From the NCBI RefSeq assembly GCF_910592395.1, contig NC_088323.1, positions 5,766,001 to 5,830,000 of the forward strand: DNA of 64,000 nt. The letters are read 5' to 3'. Positions 28,101 to 43,100 of this stretch are shown piece after piece. Position numbers and translations under genes: made by a program. The first letter of the stretch is position 1. Each line of letters starts with the position of its first letter. The stretch comes from Lineus longissimus (lineage: Eukaryota > Nemertea > Pilidiophora > Heteronemertea > Lineidae). Below the pieces are notes generated by a model. It saw only the letters and a program-made list of their open reading frames with translations, was not told the origin of the DNA and did not search any database.

Positions 28101-31100
28101 AAATGGGTGTTGGGTGTTTCTTGCGTTGGGGAAACACTGCCAGTGGTCCGAAGAACTGTATCTTGGTCCCCCTGCACACTGCCAGTGGTCCAACGAACTG
28201 TATCTTGGTCCCCCTGCACAATCTATGGCACTGAGATCTAAACCAAGATGAGGCCATGTACTATACTAGTACCGTTGAGACGAGTAGCATGTCCTCCAGA
28301 GGGAAATATTTGACTCTTTCATTCTTGTCATGCTCGCAAGTGCGTGGCTTGTTTCGTAAAGAGGCGATTATGGCGTCACTTGGGTTGAATGGCCTGTGTG
28401 TCTCAATGGCAATGGACCTTCAACCTCACCCAAAAGGAGTGATTTTTGTTTTTCGTTAAATAGGAATCCCGACGAATTTCTGACTTGGTTTGTAAAATAT
28501 GAAAATGGCATATCCTCACTCTTTGAATCAAAGTTCAGCAGAAATCTTGAAGTTTAATAAGTAAATAATTGCACAACCTGATCACTCATATCTGCATAAG
28601 TTACAATTAGTGCTGTGTTACATTCAGATCTTATTCTTCAAGCTTTCAATTATGATTATTGGTTTCCAACAAAAAAATTTCTCCAAATAATCGACCAAAC
28701 TCTACCAAATTCCTTATAATCATGCGTGTGATACGATATGCACTGACTCTATAATGATACTTCTCAAAATGCGGTTAAAATTTCAGATCAATACGTCCAA
28801 TGTGTTAGTTGGTATTGGAAGACAAGGAGACTGTCAGAAGTTGCAGAAGGGTGTCATGGTTAAAGAATCTGTCCAGTGCCTGGCTGAAGTATCATATTGA
28901 GAAGTAAAGTGATTTACTTAAGATTACAATGAGAAGGGAAAGCTGGCCCTGCCCAGGCTTGACTCACTTGGCCCTGCATGGTCGAATGGTCCTGCATGGT
29001 CCAACAAACTGATGATTAAACTATAAAAGCCATATTTGATGACTTGGAACAATATCACATTGTCAAAACATCTTTCTGTGCATGTTTCTGTCGGCCTACA
29101 CCACAGAATAAGAAAGGTCAATGGGGTATCGATATAAATCGAATGAATACTTCAGTACTAGCCTCATATTTCTTTGGCAAACTTAAGTCCCAACTTTATT
29201 TGAACTTGTTCATGTTTCATCCCGATCTCCATTTACACTGTCCGATTTGATGATACTTCTCGAGTAGGCAAACTTGACATTAATGACTAAAGTTTGCCTA
29301 ACCTAAATGCGGCTTTGATGCGTAAATTGAGCATGGCGTTTCCCCGGACGACACGATATGACAGGCCAGTGATGGCCAAGTTAGAGGTCAATATTTGTTT
29401 AGTGCCGCTATATTTTGGGTGGGAAGATAACAGTTTCAAGACATGTAGAGGCAGGATATGGATTTGATATAGAAATAGTGCAAACTGTAAGGGTTAATGT
29501 TATGAAAAAGAGAGAGACTTTTATACAGGTAAAAATGCACTCCAGGTATAGCGATAGACAGAAAAATATGAAAAAGATCTTCGAAAAAAAGATGAAACCT
29601 GAATTTATTAACCTTTGTTAGATTTCATTTCAGGCTAACTTGCCAGATTCTTGTGTAGACGTCATGAAGCTTTCTAAATGAAATGCACATACACAATGGG
29701 CATAACCTGTTGAGGGCAGATGCTAAACAGGTGAATGGTTACTGCTGCGCTACGCTGCGATACCCATTCACTTCCGACAGAAAAAAGGCGGTTATCATAC
29801 CTGGCGAATGTTAAATATCCAGCTGCCTAGTAAGCTGTTGCTTACAACTGTTGCATTTTAGTGCGGCGGAATAACAAGCACTCCTAAGGCAGTTTTATAT
29901 CAGGTTTTGGACAACTGAAACATCGGAAGATCGATCCAGCACCATAGGTTGGCAAAGTGAGACAATTAAGACGAAGCACAAAGGCAAAATTGATTGTTCT
30001 GCCAGTTTCCGGGTCATCCTTTCACCCCCTTGCAGTCATAATGACCTTCATGCTTGAATATTTATTCATGGTTATTTCTTTCTATCTTTTCAGACATACA
30101 ATCCCCAAAAAAGCATGCCTGCAGCCAGCCCCAATACGACGCCCAGTAGTCAATCTAGTACCCAGGGCAACCTCACTCCCCAGATGAAGGAACAGCTGAG
30201 TAAAACGAACCTTTATATCAAGGGCCTCACTCCAAACACGACTGATGAACACCTTGTCAATTTATGTAAAAAGTAAGTATAGTTTTTCAGTGCCAGAACG
30301 TACTGATACGTTTGGTTCTTACCATTGTTGATTGCCAAAGACGCAGTGGTACGTTTTAGCCTTATCCTCCTACAGTTCGTCAGATATATCTGCACTAGGT
30401 TGAAACTTGCTACATTTCAATCTTACGCGACAGTTTTATAGGTGATCACAACTGAAACATATTTAAACGAGGTGGTTTGCGCTTTTTAAGTTCACATTTG
30501 ATGGTGGATTTGCAAAGATTGCAAAGCTAAAACGGTTCGCGAAATTTCGCAGTTTACCGTATTCAGTTCCGCGTTCGGAAATTGTATAGCACACTCTGAA
30601 GTCACATAGCTTATTCAGACGCTTTCTGTTCTGACCCAATAGTTCTCAATCATCAAATACCAATACCCCATGCCTAGTAGGATGTGAACATGAATAAGAA
30701 TATGACAAACAAGTGAATCGGGAGGGTATTTGTTTACCCTGACATATATCGTCTTCCGATGATTATGATTCGGTCAATGGCCGGTTGGTATCTGAAAAAA
30801 TGTCATTCAGGACGGGTTGAATGCACCTCAGTCAAAAGGCTGTGGTATGTCTTGGCATATTCATTGCGTTGGGCCAAGCAAGTGCACTGGCACAGAAAAT
30901 GTTTCTTCCACGCTTTTGTAGAACTCACTTTCAAAAGGGTGGTTTAACGTTACAGTGTCTGGTTTAAAAAAATGAGCATTTTTCTTATATCATTTGTGAT
31001 AAAGGTGAGCAGGGGGTCTATAGGCTATGGACTGTGGACACATGTCATGGACAAACCCATGCTTTTCCTAAAGCGCCTCACAAACGAGATATTCTCATTG

Positions 31101-34100
31101 CAGCGACCTACAATGATCATTGCATGCGATGATAAAAATCAATGGTTTGCAGTACAGGAATTGGACATCCCGGCGATAATATTCCCAGGTCCAATAGTCC
31201 ATAATCCATAGTTCCGTTCATTCAGATTCATTTTGTTCATTCATACGTCTGTACGCTACTTCATTCACGGCACTCCCAGTCGACCCATCGTTATTGTAGT
31301 CGAGGTCGTCCGATTGAGATTCTTGCGTGATTTATATCTCCCGCTGATGTTTGGAGTAGAATCAATGGAAATCTTATGGGATGTTTGATAAATTTCACAT
31401 CGGGTTGCCGGCTTGTGAGGGAGTAAGTTGTCTTGGTTGGGAGTGGGTAGTCTGTCCTGGCTAACTTGCTGCCGATTCCTTTAGCTGAATATTTGCTCGG
31501 TTGGGAGGGGGCTGTGTGGGGGGTGTGGGGAAGCTCAACCTGAGGGGCAGGGTGGGGGGGGGGGTAGGGGGTCGACACTGTTTATTTATTAGTGCCAGGT
31601 TGGACCGGCTGGACAATATCCAAGATGATGCTGACCATTATCACATTACACTGATCAATGCCATGCATAATCACACTGATACTGTCCATCATGGATACCT
31701 GGCTTGTACTGCTCTTCATGTGACCCCATTCAAAGAAAATGCTGTTCATGATCATACTGATGCTGCACTAACTACCTTGCCCCTGCTTGCTACGATAACA
31801 TTAGACAGACCAAGATTGCACCAACTCCAGTTCCCCTGCTTGCCATGATAATATCAGACAGACCAAGGCTGTAGACACAACTGTTAGTCATTGACACATA
31901 ATTTCATTAATATGATCTCTGGTGTGTTCAGTGACAAAGTAGCTTAATCGAAACTGAACTCCTCACTCGGCAACCACAGTGTTTATTTAATTGCTTCCAT
32001 GACTGTTGATTGTGTGCTCTTTGGCAAGACACTTCACTACGTCTCAAAAAGCCCTTTGACAGCTAGATCTTAATGTGGCCCAAGGGCTTTTCAAATGCAG
32101 AGACTTGTATGTCAAGATGCTTTCACCAAAGATCTCTTCGGCACTTTAATGAACCATACCCAGTATCTCAAACTAATAGCAAACAATATTAGATTCTACC
32201 AGTATGAAATGGTCAGAACTGAATGTTTAAATTTTGCAGAGATTTGATGACTTATGAAAACTTTTCTTAGAATCCATAAAGTGCCCATCCTGCTTGGTTA
32301 AAAAAAGCTAAAAATTTATCCAATCGAATATAATGGACGACTAAATCAAACATTCGTTTGAAGAATGACTCTTTGATTTTCAAGTACTGTAGTTTCACCG
32401 ATATATGACTCGTTCCTGATATTCGAATCTTGTTCTTTGATGCCATTCAGCATGTCCATTGGAGTAGACCATCGGTGGGCGATGTGAAATTGTCCGCTAA
32501 TCTTGACAACATGTCCTTTGCCTTTCCTCAAGATCATAGACATTTCTCAAGCGATCTTAGATCCGAGAAACTATAGTATATTCTCCTCGCATCTGACATG
32601 TGTCAAATAAATCATGAAACAAGAATGCAATAAATCGCTTCTTATTCTTTGGCTATTTTTAGAAACGAGAGAGATAGTAGATTGATGCTGAAGACAATGA
32701 CCAGCATCGAATGCGCTATGCAGTGGAAAACTGCATCTTTACCGGTGGAATGCTCTGGTCGATATCTTGAGCGGTGACCTGTTGCATTAGTTGCTATGGC
32801 TGTCCGAGTGGTCCAGTGGTTAAAGACCGATGTTTGAAATTAACATCTGTGCCTATGTTTAAAATTAACATCCGCGCCTGACACCTCGGAGGTCATGGGT
32901 TTGATTCTCAACTCCTGGTCTGTTGGTGAGGCGGGATAATGTTCAATCCAGTAACCGTCACAACATAGACATACGCTTCCGAAGCTCAATCAGGTTCTAA
33001 GAACTTAAACCCCACAAGTCCCTCTTTGAGGCTGTACAAGGTTAATTTCATCTGCAGCCTTAAAATTCAACTGCGCAGCTAATGACATCAAGCTAATATG
33101 GCGCGCTACTTATTGCGGCCAATGTGATTGAGATGACAGGTCGAATTGCAGACTTGTAAGAGCCACCAGGACAGGAGAATTCTGTCATCAGGAAGCAAGT
33201 ACTTGCCGAGGGTGGAGGCAGTCAGAGCATTTGACAGGTCCTCAGGAAATGATGGGGCAGGGCAAACTAGCCTGGCAGATTGCCTGTGGAGTGGTTGAAA
33301 TTTCCTCTTCTCTTGGAGTTATGGTCGGTTAGTAAGCTTTCCTCAAAGTAACACATGATAAAGCACATATGTAACACCAATAATAGGACTTTAGACCCCA
33401 ACATGGATTCTGCACAACCCGCAATGACAAACCCATTGTCAACAGGACAACATCCCATTTGGTCTCATGACAGCCCGGACTCATTAGCATGAAATAACAA
33501 GAGATTTTGACAGACTGAGGACATGAATTTGTCAAAAGGTTGATGCTTCTGAACATGGTCGTTTTGTTGGCATGCAATTTTTCAATTTGGATAGACAGTC
33601 TGTCTCAGCATTTGGCCTTCTGAGTCAGTGCATGAATCCGACACCTGAGCCCTGCATGCCACTGGACAACGCTGTCCTTCAACAAAGGGCTGACTGCAGG
33701 CATGCTGCTACATGTTGGAATTGAACCCTCATTAGTGGGCCCCACCACCTCAGTCTTGCATCTAAAGAACAAAAAAGTACTTCACCTGGTAATTCACACT
33801 CTCCTTGAACTATCCAAAGTTTGTATAATGGGTAAAGAACTGGCTAGTCTGTGGAATAATTCGCTAAATGCTATAATTGTTGGCTCAATAGGGTGCCGTT
33901 TGCTTTGAGTTACGAGACCTATTGAACACCTCAGAAAATGAGAGACAGATATGTTCTCAAGATGCCTATAATCTTGTCGGTATCTTTGAAGTTCTTCCAA
34001 TTATAGTAATTGTTAGACTGTTTGAGATTTTATGTGAGATTCTTTGCGTCACACTGTTGGTAATGTCCCAATGTCTGAGATATGTACCCGCTTTCCTGCC

Positions 34101-37100
34101 ACCTAGAAGGCAACTTATGAGGTAAAAACTATCCTTTCAGTTTACAGCAGTTGAAATTATTATCTGGTTACTATGTCAATACATCTGGTTTGAAGCAATT
34201 GTTTGCATGGGAACTTTTGTTTTTGTAAAATAAGCACTGTCCCATCTTGATTGGAGCATTTTCAATCTGCCTCGAATATTGTCGGGAATTCAAAAACTAA
34301 GCCTCTTTATGGATTTGGCCACCGCCCAAAGTCTCAGATTTATTATCTGTGGCTTATAGCATTACTGTGTGTTGTATCCCGCATGCAAAACTTGGTGATA
34401 CAGGATGAACCATCCATGGACCTGTACTGTAGGTCTCCAGAGTGGTCAAGAGATGTTGACTCAGCGCAGCACTTGGGAAATATTAAGTCAACACTCGGCC
34501 TACTGTTATCGTGTGTGCTGAAGATATGACTGGAGGGGTCAGCTTGATAAAGCTGCATTCTGAAACACTATGGTTGCAATGTACACTGTATACAGTGTAT
34601 AATGCACTGTGCCTTGTTTTGGTGGCAGCAGATATGGTATGCAACCGTAATCGTTGAATCCGCAAATGAGAGATCTTTTTTTTGCAGATGGCAGCGATTA
34701 TTATCGCAGGCAGATGCAATTTAAATCACTTGTTTTAATTCCGCTTCAGATCTTCTTACCTGACCAAAGCACCTCAGCTTATTTTTCTTGGCAACATTCA
34801 GAAGTCTGTTGTATTGTCAGATGGATGACCAGCACCCTGACCTGGATGATATAGTTTTAAATCACTTTGTCTTCACTTTTGTCATTTTCTCTTTCCAGAT
34901 ATGGTAAAATCACATCAACTAAGGCAATAATTGACCAGAACACAAATAAATGTAAAGGTGAGATTAGCGAAGCCAACTTGAGGTATTGGCTGCCTAATCA
35001 AAACTGTGAGGTTGGAGCTGAACAGTGGCCCAAAACCGAGGAAGTGCTGAGGTTTTGGCGAACATTCCATCTCCGCCCTAGCAGTTTTGGTGAGACAATC
35101 ACTACTGACCCAGAGGTATCAATTTATATTCCAAAACATCTCAAATTAAACAGTAAAAAATGTGGTTTGAAATGCTGTTTTTCCACCAGAGCTAATTCTA
35201 ACTTTTTTCCCTTATTCAGGCTATGGTTTTGTTGATTTTGAATCTCCCTTAGCAGCCGAGCGGGCTGTGCAGGATCTACAGAAAAATGGTGTGCAAGTCC
35301 AGATGGCAAGGGTGAGTGTAAAACCAGTAAGATATCAGCCATATTTCAAACTTTTACCAAGAGTGCAATCAGTTACGAGAGAGTTTCATATGGAAACCTG
35401 CTGAGGGATCATCTTCAAATTATTCACAAATATTTGCTTAGTGAATTGCAATGTAAATCCGTTTTCACATGGCAAGGGTGAGTGTAAAACCTGTAAGACA
35501 TCAGCCATACTTTAACCAAGAGTGCAATTTGTAACAAGCCTTGTTCAATATCACACTATTGACTCCAACTTCAACAACTTTCAACTTGATAATCTACAAG
35601 ACGTCCATGATCATGTGTTGCACTGACAATTGCCCCACATTCACCATTTTCATGTATAAAAATGTGGCCATCATCTAAAAATATCACTCGATCGTATTCC
35701 ACTGATCAGGTTTGTAATGAGTCAGGGTTCTGGTATCTAAAGAATGTGACATGGGGCATCCTGGGAGTATCGTTTTGTCACCTCAATCAAAACGAAGCAG
35801 TTCGCTTTCTCGTGTTTTCGGATGGTGCGAGGAATCAAGTTGACTCTGTGTGCAGAATAAAGCAGTAAATATCCATAAGATGTCGAAAGTTACAAAACAT
35901 CTTAATAACCGTCCATTCCTTAGAATCAAAATACGTGAAAGACAAAATTTATGCTTCCTCTGAGGCTTATGGGTGTACATACATAAATCATATCATACTG
36001 TGTCCGAAGTTCAAATTCACCAAAGAAAAATTATGCACAATTAAATTATATGGGGCGCTGCAGGACAATGTTCCCAGTGTTCCAATTTCCTGTTTTCCCA
36101 ATTAAGTTTCACATTCTTCGTCCCCTTCTAATTAAAAGTCTGGTTTATGAGGACTAATTATCCTTAATTACACATCTTAGAATGACAAATGTAATCTGCA
36201 ATTACTTGGTATGATAAGTTTGGGATGATTCATGACTGCTTTTCAAAGGTTTTTTGAATGGAGAATAAGGCAATTCAGCCGGCTTGCACTTGTTGAAGAA
36301 TTTCTGAATGGAGAGTGTGACTTTAGCTGAAAGGGGCAGAGATCCATGCATGCTGGTCAGCACTGATCAGGCCCCACCTCCACCCTACTCCCCTTCCAAT
36401 AGGGGCACTGTTATATTGGATGTTCGGTTTTATATGCGGCGTCAGAAATCCATGGCAATTTACCCTTGGTTCTCCAGCAACCTGGATAAGGCAGATCACA
36501 CCGATTATTGTACAATGTAGGGCCACCCACATGTCATCAATCATACATCTTTCCACTCGTTAAACTGTGTACGGCCCATGTAGAGCGCTTAAACCGGTAT
36601 TCAATCATCATTTCATGTCCGACATCATAAAATGATCATAAATTGAGCAAGTGGCTTTGTGGACAGAGCCCATGCAGCTTGTGCACTTGCAGGATAATGA
36701 CCAAGTCTATTATTCTACGATGTTTTCATTACGAGCTATTATCAGGCAATATGCTAACTCATTCATCAATCAGTGGTGATTTTCGTCGACGTTTGTCACT
36801 GAAAATTGGCTTTAAAGGGACAACTTGGGCGGAATGTGTGTTGGTTTTTCAAACAAAAATGGCTTCCATAAGGACTGAGACTTCTCCAAACAGGATCATT
36901 GAAAAATCAGTTATTCACCTTGAACAGTATCCCTGAGGGTCAAGTTGCCTGACACCCTAAAGCAGCTTGCACCAGTGTTGTCAACAAGTTGAGATCACTG
37001 CCCTTCCCTTAACTTTACAACCTCTGAAGACACCAGTCCCACGTTGTGACACGTGTATGTCTCATGCAGCCCCAACACGACCAGTGCATTAGTCATCTGG

Positions 37101-40100
37101 CCTTGAAATGACATCTAGAAATCTGAGAACATACTATAAATTCGAACCTAAGAACCAACTGCAATCTTATCAGCATGCGAAACTCTCATCACCACCCCCG
37201 ACAGGAAATCATGCCGACAATAGACGCATTGACTACGTGCAATCTGCATCGCACGGTAAAATGCTATGATGCAGCAGATAACTTCGCCGTATCACTTGAG
37301 ATGTAATGATATTGATCACGCCAGGGAATAGCCAGCTAAGGAAGGGCAGGATTATTACCAACACGTCAAGATGTTTTAGATCTGTTGACATGAAGAGGGC
37401 TAATAATTGTGGGATGGGCTTGTTGCATTGTCGGAGGGAGGGAGGGAAAAAATGGTGAAAGTCATTTGAGCACGTTTGAGAGCGTTAGGTATGTAGTTGG
37501 ACCACGGTTTGAGTGTCATAGACGACTAAGGCTAAGGCTAAGGATGGGCACATCCCTGGTGCCTGACGTTGGATATGGGCGGAGGTAAAATGTTATTGCC
37601 AGGTGGGGGGGGGCTAATTCTATGAAGTCATACAATGGAAAACACAGGTCAAGAGGAGCCACCCAGGTTAATCTTTTTGGCAAGAAAAGCTGGTGGCCAG
37701 CCTGGAGCCAGCTTGGAAACATGTGGAGAATGGTCGAGTTCAGAAATGACGCTTGATCGTCAGAATGCCATCAGATGACAACAGCGTCAGATATCACGGA
37801 ACAATTCACTTCAACATTTTCACTGGTCCAAACTCTCCACAAAACTTCTGAATAATCTATCAGACGGTCGCTCGTCAAATTGAAACTCTCCACCAAACCA
37901 GCCCATCTCTGGGAACAGGTGTGACAGCACGCCATTAATCGCTCTAATGGTCCCCATGGGATATCGGGTTATGATCAAACATCACAAATTCCTTCTGTAC
38001 AAATCCCCCGCTCGAGTGATATTTCATATTTTTCTGTAACTTTGATAGCGGTGTATGTGGACTGTTTAGACACATGCAGTCCAGTTTGAATGGTCAAAGA
38101 TTCATTCTGCTTTGCTTGTGGGTTATATAATGACCACACATCCTGAAGTCATCTCCTATGAACACTGGCTTCCCAGTTGTTGCTCAAAGCAGCACCTAGA
38201 CTGACTGGTTTCAGCTGTTAGAACTCTGGGTAACCTCACAATCTCCAGTCTGAATTTTCTAATGCATTCCCGCACCATCTAAAGTAAACATAATCTCCCT
38301 TACCACTGATCAGTTACCAACGATTAATGAACTAATTACTCTATCGATTCTGTTTGGATTAGTTCGGTACCCATGATGCACGCTGTTTGCTCTGCCTTTA
38401 CGGATGCATACGGATACTGCGGTTGTCTGATCATGTAAATTTATGGGTCAGGTTGTGATGCCATCGCTATTTATTATGTCAGTCCCAGCATTCTCTTGTT
38501 GTTTTAGTCGTTAGAATTACATGTACAAAATATGATAAATTTCAACATGCTGTCGTGGTCACAGATATAATGCATTGTACATGCCAAGTTTCATCATGCT
38601 AACTTGTGTACAATGTACACAAATTAACTTAGTTGGATACTCTCATTATAGGTTTTCAATTATCACCGGACAGATTCCTTTATATCTCTCATCTGACCAC
38701 TCGGTGATTGACGCCGGCCACCTGATGAAATTCTCATCAAAGGTCTCTTCACAATATCGAATCATGACGTTTTAATTCGACCTTGATCTTCGTCGTTTAT
38801 TTTGTTGCCATGGTAACATCTACAAATCACATCTTGAGCCCTAATGAAATATGTAGCGTAATTCTCTGGAAATGCAATTATACGCCAGTTGTGCCAAGAG
38901 CAAGTGAAAGATGAAATAGTGATAATATGTTTTTTGAGATAACAGAAAATGTGGGATGAGTTAGCGTGGAATAGTGCAGGACTCATATCAGAGGCTGGAG
39001 GTCTGTAGTTCATTACTCAAAAAAGGTGTGCCCGTATTGCCTGTAGCTCAATACGTAGCAACTCTTTACTCAGTGGCGGATCTTGGGCAGGCAGAGAGAC
39101 CGGCAGCTCCATATTCTGCCAACTGCAATAAAGCATCCTTTATTTGCCATGTACGTAGGTGAGGTTATCCAGTACTAGCCATTAACGCTGCACACTTATC
39201 ACAATCATATAATAAATATGGCGATTCCTTCCCTATAGCAGCGGGTGATGGGTCGTCTCAGATAAAAGGTTGGAGTTGGAGATCATGGGTAAAATTTCTA
39301 TGAGATTCGGCTGTTGGGCGTACGTCTCCTTTCGACAATAACAACCCGTCATAAACCGAGCATAAATTAGTTTTACCAAGAAATGACAGGTTTTGTGGCT
39401 CAATTCCCCCTATGGGGCTTTATATTATAGGATTGTTCTTCCTCATCACCTCCCAAGTAAATCAGCTTGTAAATTGCCTTTCGTCATAAAATACACCACT
39501 TTCCCCACATGTTCCAAACCTGAAAAATGCTGGCCTAAGATGAGAAAGCACGTACTTGGGGAACATTAGTTCGATCCAAATACTATAGATGGCAGCACTT
39601 TTGAATATTTTTTGCCTGTTCAGCATTGCTTTCCACTGTTGCGCACAGGAAGTTTGCTTCCACATTGCAAGGGTTAATTTCTCTCTGTTTTCTCTTTTTA
39701 GCAACAAGAGCAAGACCCTACAAATTTATATATAGCCAATTTACCCGATTATATGAAAGAAGACGACTTAGATAGACTCTGTAGAGGTTACGGCAATGTC
39801 GTATCAACGAGAATATTACGAGATAACAAGGGCCACAGTAAAGGCGTCGGCTTTGCTCGTATGGACTGTAAGGAGAAATGTGACGAAATTATACACTCGT
39901 ATCACGGAACCATTTTACCAGGTAGGAACGGTTGTCTTTACTCCTTCAGTGTATACACTCTGGCTTGTCCACTCGCCGTGTCACAGACCATCCTGGGGGA
40001 TGTGAAATCATCCGATCGATGACACATTTACAATCTTTTGAGGATTTCCCCTCCTGTGGAGGGCTTAATATGACCTCAGAAATGGAATGATCTATCCAAC

Positions 40101-43100
40101 AGCTCTCCGCACAACTTTGAATTTTCAAAACAGGACAAAAGATAACCATTCTAGTGGTATATTTTGCAATTTGGGGCAGTATTTTCAACCAAAGAGCTTT
40201 GGCATCAAGGATCTTCATGGAATGTTATTAAGGAGCAGCTCCAAACATTCCTCTCTCTATTTGGGGATCTCCTTATTCATCAAATTAAAATATTACAAAA
40301 CCTATTTTGTTTTAATTATTAATATGTTCTCTCCAGGTTCGAAAGACGCTCTCCTAGTTAAATTTGCCGACGGCGGAAACAAGAAGAAGCATAAAACGGG
40401 GATGGGATGGAACGACCGAACATCAGATGTCATCAATGTAAGTTGGTCACATGACCCTGTCGTCTGCTGCAAAGTCACTTGACCTCCCTTGTCGTCTGCT
40501 GCAAAGTCTCAAACGTTTTGCCGTTGCCATCCTCAGTATCCGTCCTTTCCCCCTCAGTACCCTCCTGCCTAAAGATAATAGAGGGTTGATCATCTGTTGC
40601 AGAATAAGCTTGGCATTTTCTGCTTTGTGTTGCTCTGAATTTTGACAGCCATACTCGGATTTGACCATAAAAATCAACATTACCAACTGAAGAGATGCTG
40701 GCCATGATAGAATCAATTGTTGTTTTTAGAATGGCAAAGGACTTGAAGAGGCACTGCATAAACTGCTTGAGCATGAGCATCTGTTCATACATGGCAAATG
40801 AAGGATGTAATATTTGCACACCTTGACCTCTTGAGACTGAGCACATACTTCAACCCGATTTCATTTGAAATTTCACTGTAATCCAACTTTTGCACTCGCC
40901 GCAAACGAACCATCTTACTTCTATAATCATTTCCAAGCCTAGATACTTGTATAGTGCACACCATTCCTTGTCTAATATGCTAATATCACATCCAAGGGTT
41001 TTACAACTCTCATTAAATGTCGACGTCTACTTTGGTTAATCGATTGCCTATTCAATCAGGTGGTTCCTGTGAGCAACCTGCCATCCACAAGCCCAAAATC
41101 TCCACCTTCACAGTGAAAACTTCGTAGAGGGAGAAGGGGGTTCAGAGCCTTGACAAAATACATGTTGTATAACTATGGTGCCTTTGAGTCTGGTTATCCT
41201 TTGCCTTCAGTTCAATGCCCCTTCCCCTCTCCCTCCCCATTGCCTTTCTTCCTTCAAGAAACAAATTCCACTTCGCCTCAAGAATCCACCTGCGTGTTAG
41301 GGTAGGTAGTGACTGTCAGTAAACATCATGACAGTTTTCATCATGCCTCGCCACGTATGACAACGTCAGTAGGGTCAAGGGCTTCGATTGAAGTCCAAAA
41401 TGGGCATCCTAATGTCGTCACTGCCTGGCCAAAATACAATCTTCCCCAAGTATCATCTGTAGTCCCTTTCAAGAAAAAATACCTGTGTTTTTGCCTTTCC
41501 TGTGAGAACTGACCTTGACCTTGAATGACGACCTTGAACTTCTGCCAATTTTTTTCTCTTTCTTGTTTTGATGTTTCTATCTTCTTATGCATCGTTGTAG
41601 GGGTGGGTGTTTAACCGAGGACTCCAGCACCTTAATCGAGACTGGGCTGATACCAGAGATATGACGGTACATATTGTTATAACTTCTTTAGCATCTATGT
41701 GTTGTGCCCGTAAGTCAATCTGGCTTCAACTGCAAATATGTCTAGCTTGTAAATATACTGTGTTGCGGGTTTACACTGGCTGAGAGGAGCCAGTACAATA
41801 GGCCTACTTTACCTGTAATAATGTGGACAAGATGCTTCTAAAAGGGTGTAAATAAGTCAACACAGTAATTCTGGGTTGACCATGTCTAATAATTTTGCTA
41901 TTCAGAAATTGTCAGATTTAAGATTTATTTCAAAGTACAAAGAAAATTTTAGCAATTTTTCTCAAACAAAATGATTGTGCTGTAATTAATGCCTTGCATG
42001 TGCTTATTAGTCTATCTTGAAGAAATTTTACCATATTATATTAAGGAAATCATCACATTTATCTACAGAACATAACTCGTTGTATTGCAAAACAACCAGT
42101 AATAAATCAGAAAATGATTTATTTATGGTGAATTGTAATGGAATTTTAATATTGTATCATAAATGTGTTTTCTTCTAAATGTACTTGGAATCTTTAAGCT
42201 ATTATTTAACAGTAAATAATGAGTTCTAAGTTTGAAATGTACCATTCGAAATAGATGTGATGTATCTGTGCTGCTTGTCAGAATTGCTTCTTGCAGAATA
42301 CAAGTGAAATTCTAAATATGAAATGCTTACAAATGCTTTCAGATGCTTCAGAACTAACCATGTACAGTGCACTAACTTCTAATCCTGTTAACTCATTTTG
42401 TGACCCATCATAGCAAAAATCTGGTGGCAAGTCGCCAGGCCTTCTATTCAGCAGTCACTATCGGTATAAAATTATGTCCGGTTTGATCCGCTTTCAAATG
42501 ACATTATAAGCCTTAAAAACACTGTGTCCAAGTATTCTATCAGTCAATTTGGCAAAAGATGATTTTGAAGTACAGTCTAAAGCAATTTGACCATGTTCTA
42601 CCAAAGAAAAATAGTTAAAAACCTTGATTTTCTCCACACCATGTTGACAGAAGTTTGTTTGTTTCTCTGAGCATATTGATTAATATCTCGGGCACCACAG
42701 AAGATACAAAGATGTGAGTGGTATCAAATTGTAGCTTATAACATACATATTAGCTCTATTAACATGTGGATAACTCTGTATCCCTAAATTCGACTTGCTA
42801 CCCATTTTGTTGTTGTGGTCACCTTTCTGCTCTACAGTACAATCTTCCTCTGTCCTCAACTTCCCTGCCTTTGCATGAATTTCGAAAGTTGTCATCAAAT
42901 ATTTGCGTACCAATTTACTATGTGTCAAGTGTTTGTAAATAATAAGTATCAAATGTGTAAATAATAAGTGAGTAAATATAGCTTAGAATGATAGTATATG
43001 ATGCCAAAGCTGGAGGGCGTTGCTGTTGCAGTGACATGTTTCTGTCCACTATGGCAGTGACGCTTTCAAAGAAAAAATCGTATCAAATCAAAGGAGCGGA

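Larger units (their letters stand above)
1101..30093 (+). other. RBMS: RBMS intron 1 (about 29 kb) with repeats
   Basis: Bounded by GTAAGT at 1101 and a pyrimidine-rich acceptor ending CAG at 30091-30093. I see no convincing coding exon inside: the longest open frames (for example 12146-12625 and 15056-15517) have no family resemblance or supporting splice context. Contents are listed separately: two 1.04-kb inverted-repeat elements, a 24-bp minisatellite, tRNA-like SINE pieces, local tandem duplications, and RFX- and nuclear-receptor-like motif clusters. The stretches between these show nothing I can name. Confidence 0.5.
30273..34898 (+). other. RBMS: RBMS intron 2
   Basis: GT-AG intron of 4626 bp. 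It contains a strong G-rich segment (31503-31571), a 53-bp-period duplication (31780-31872) and a tRNA-like SINE piece (about 32798-32945). No further exon is supported. Confidence 0.85.
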
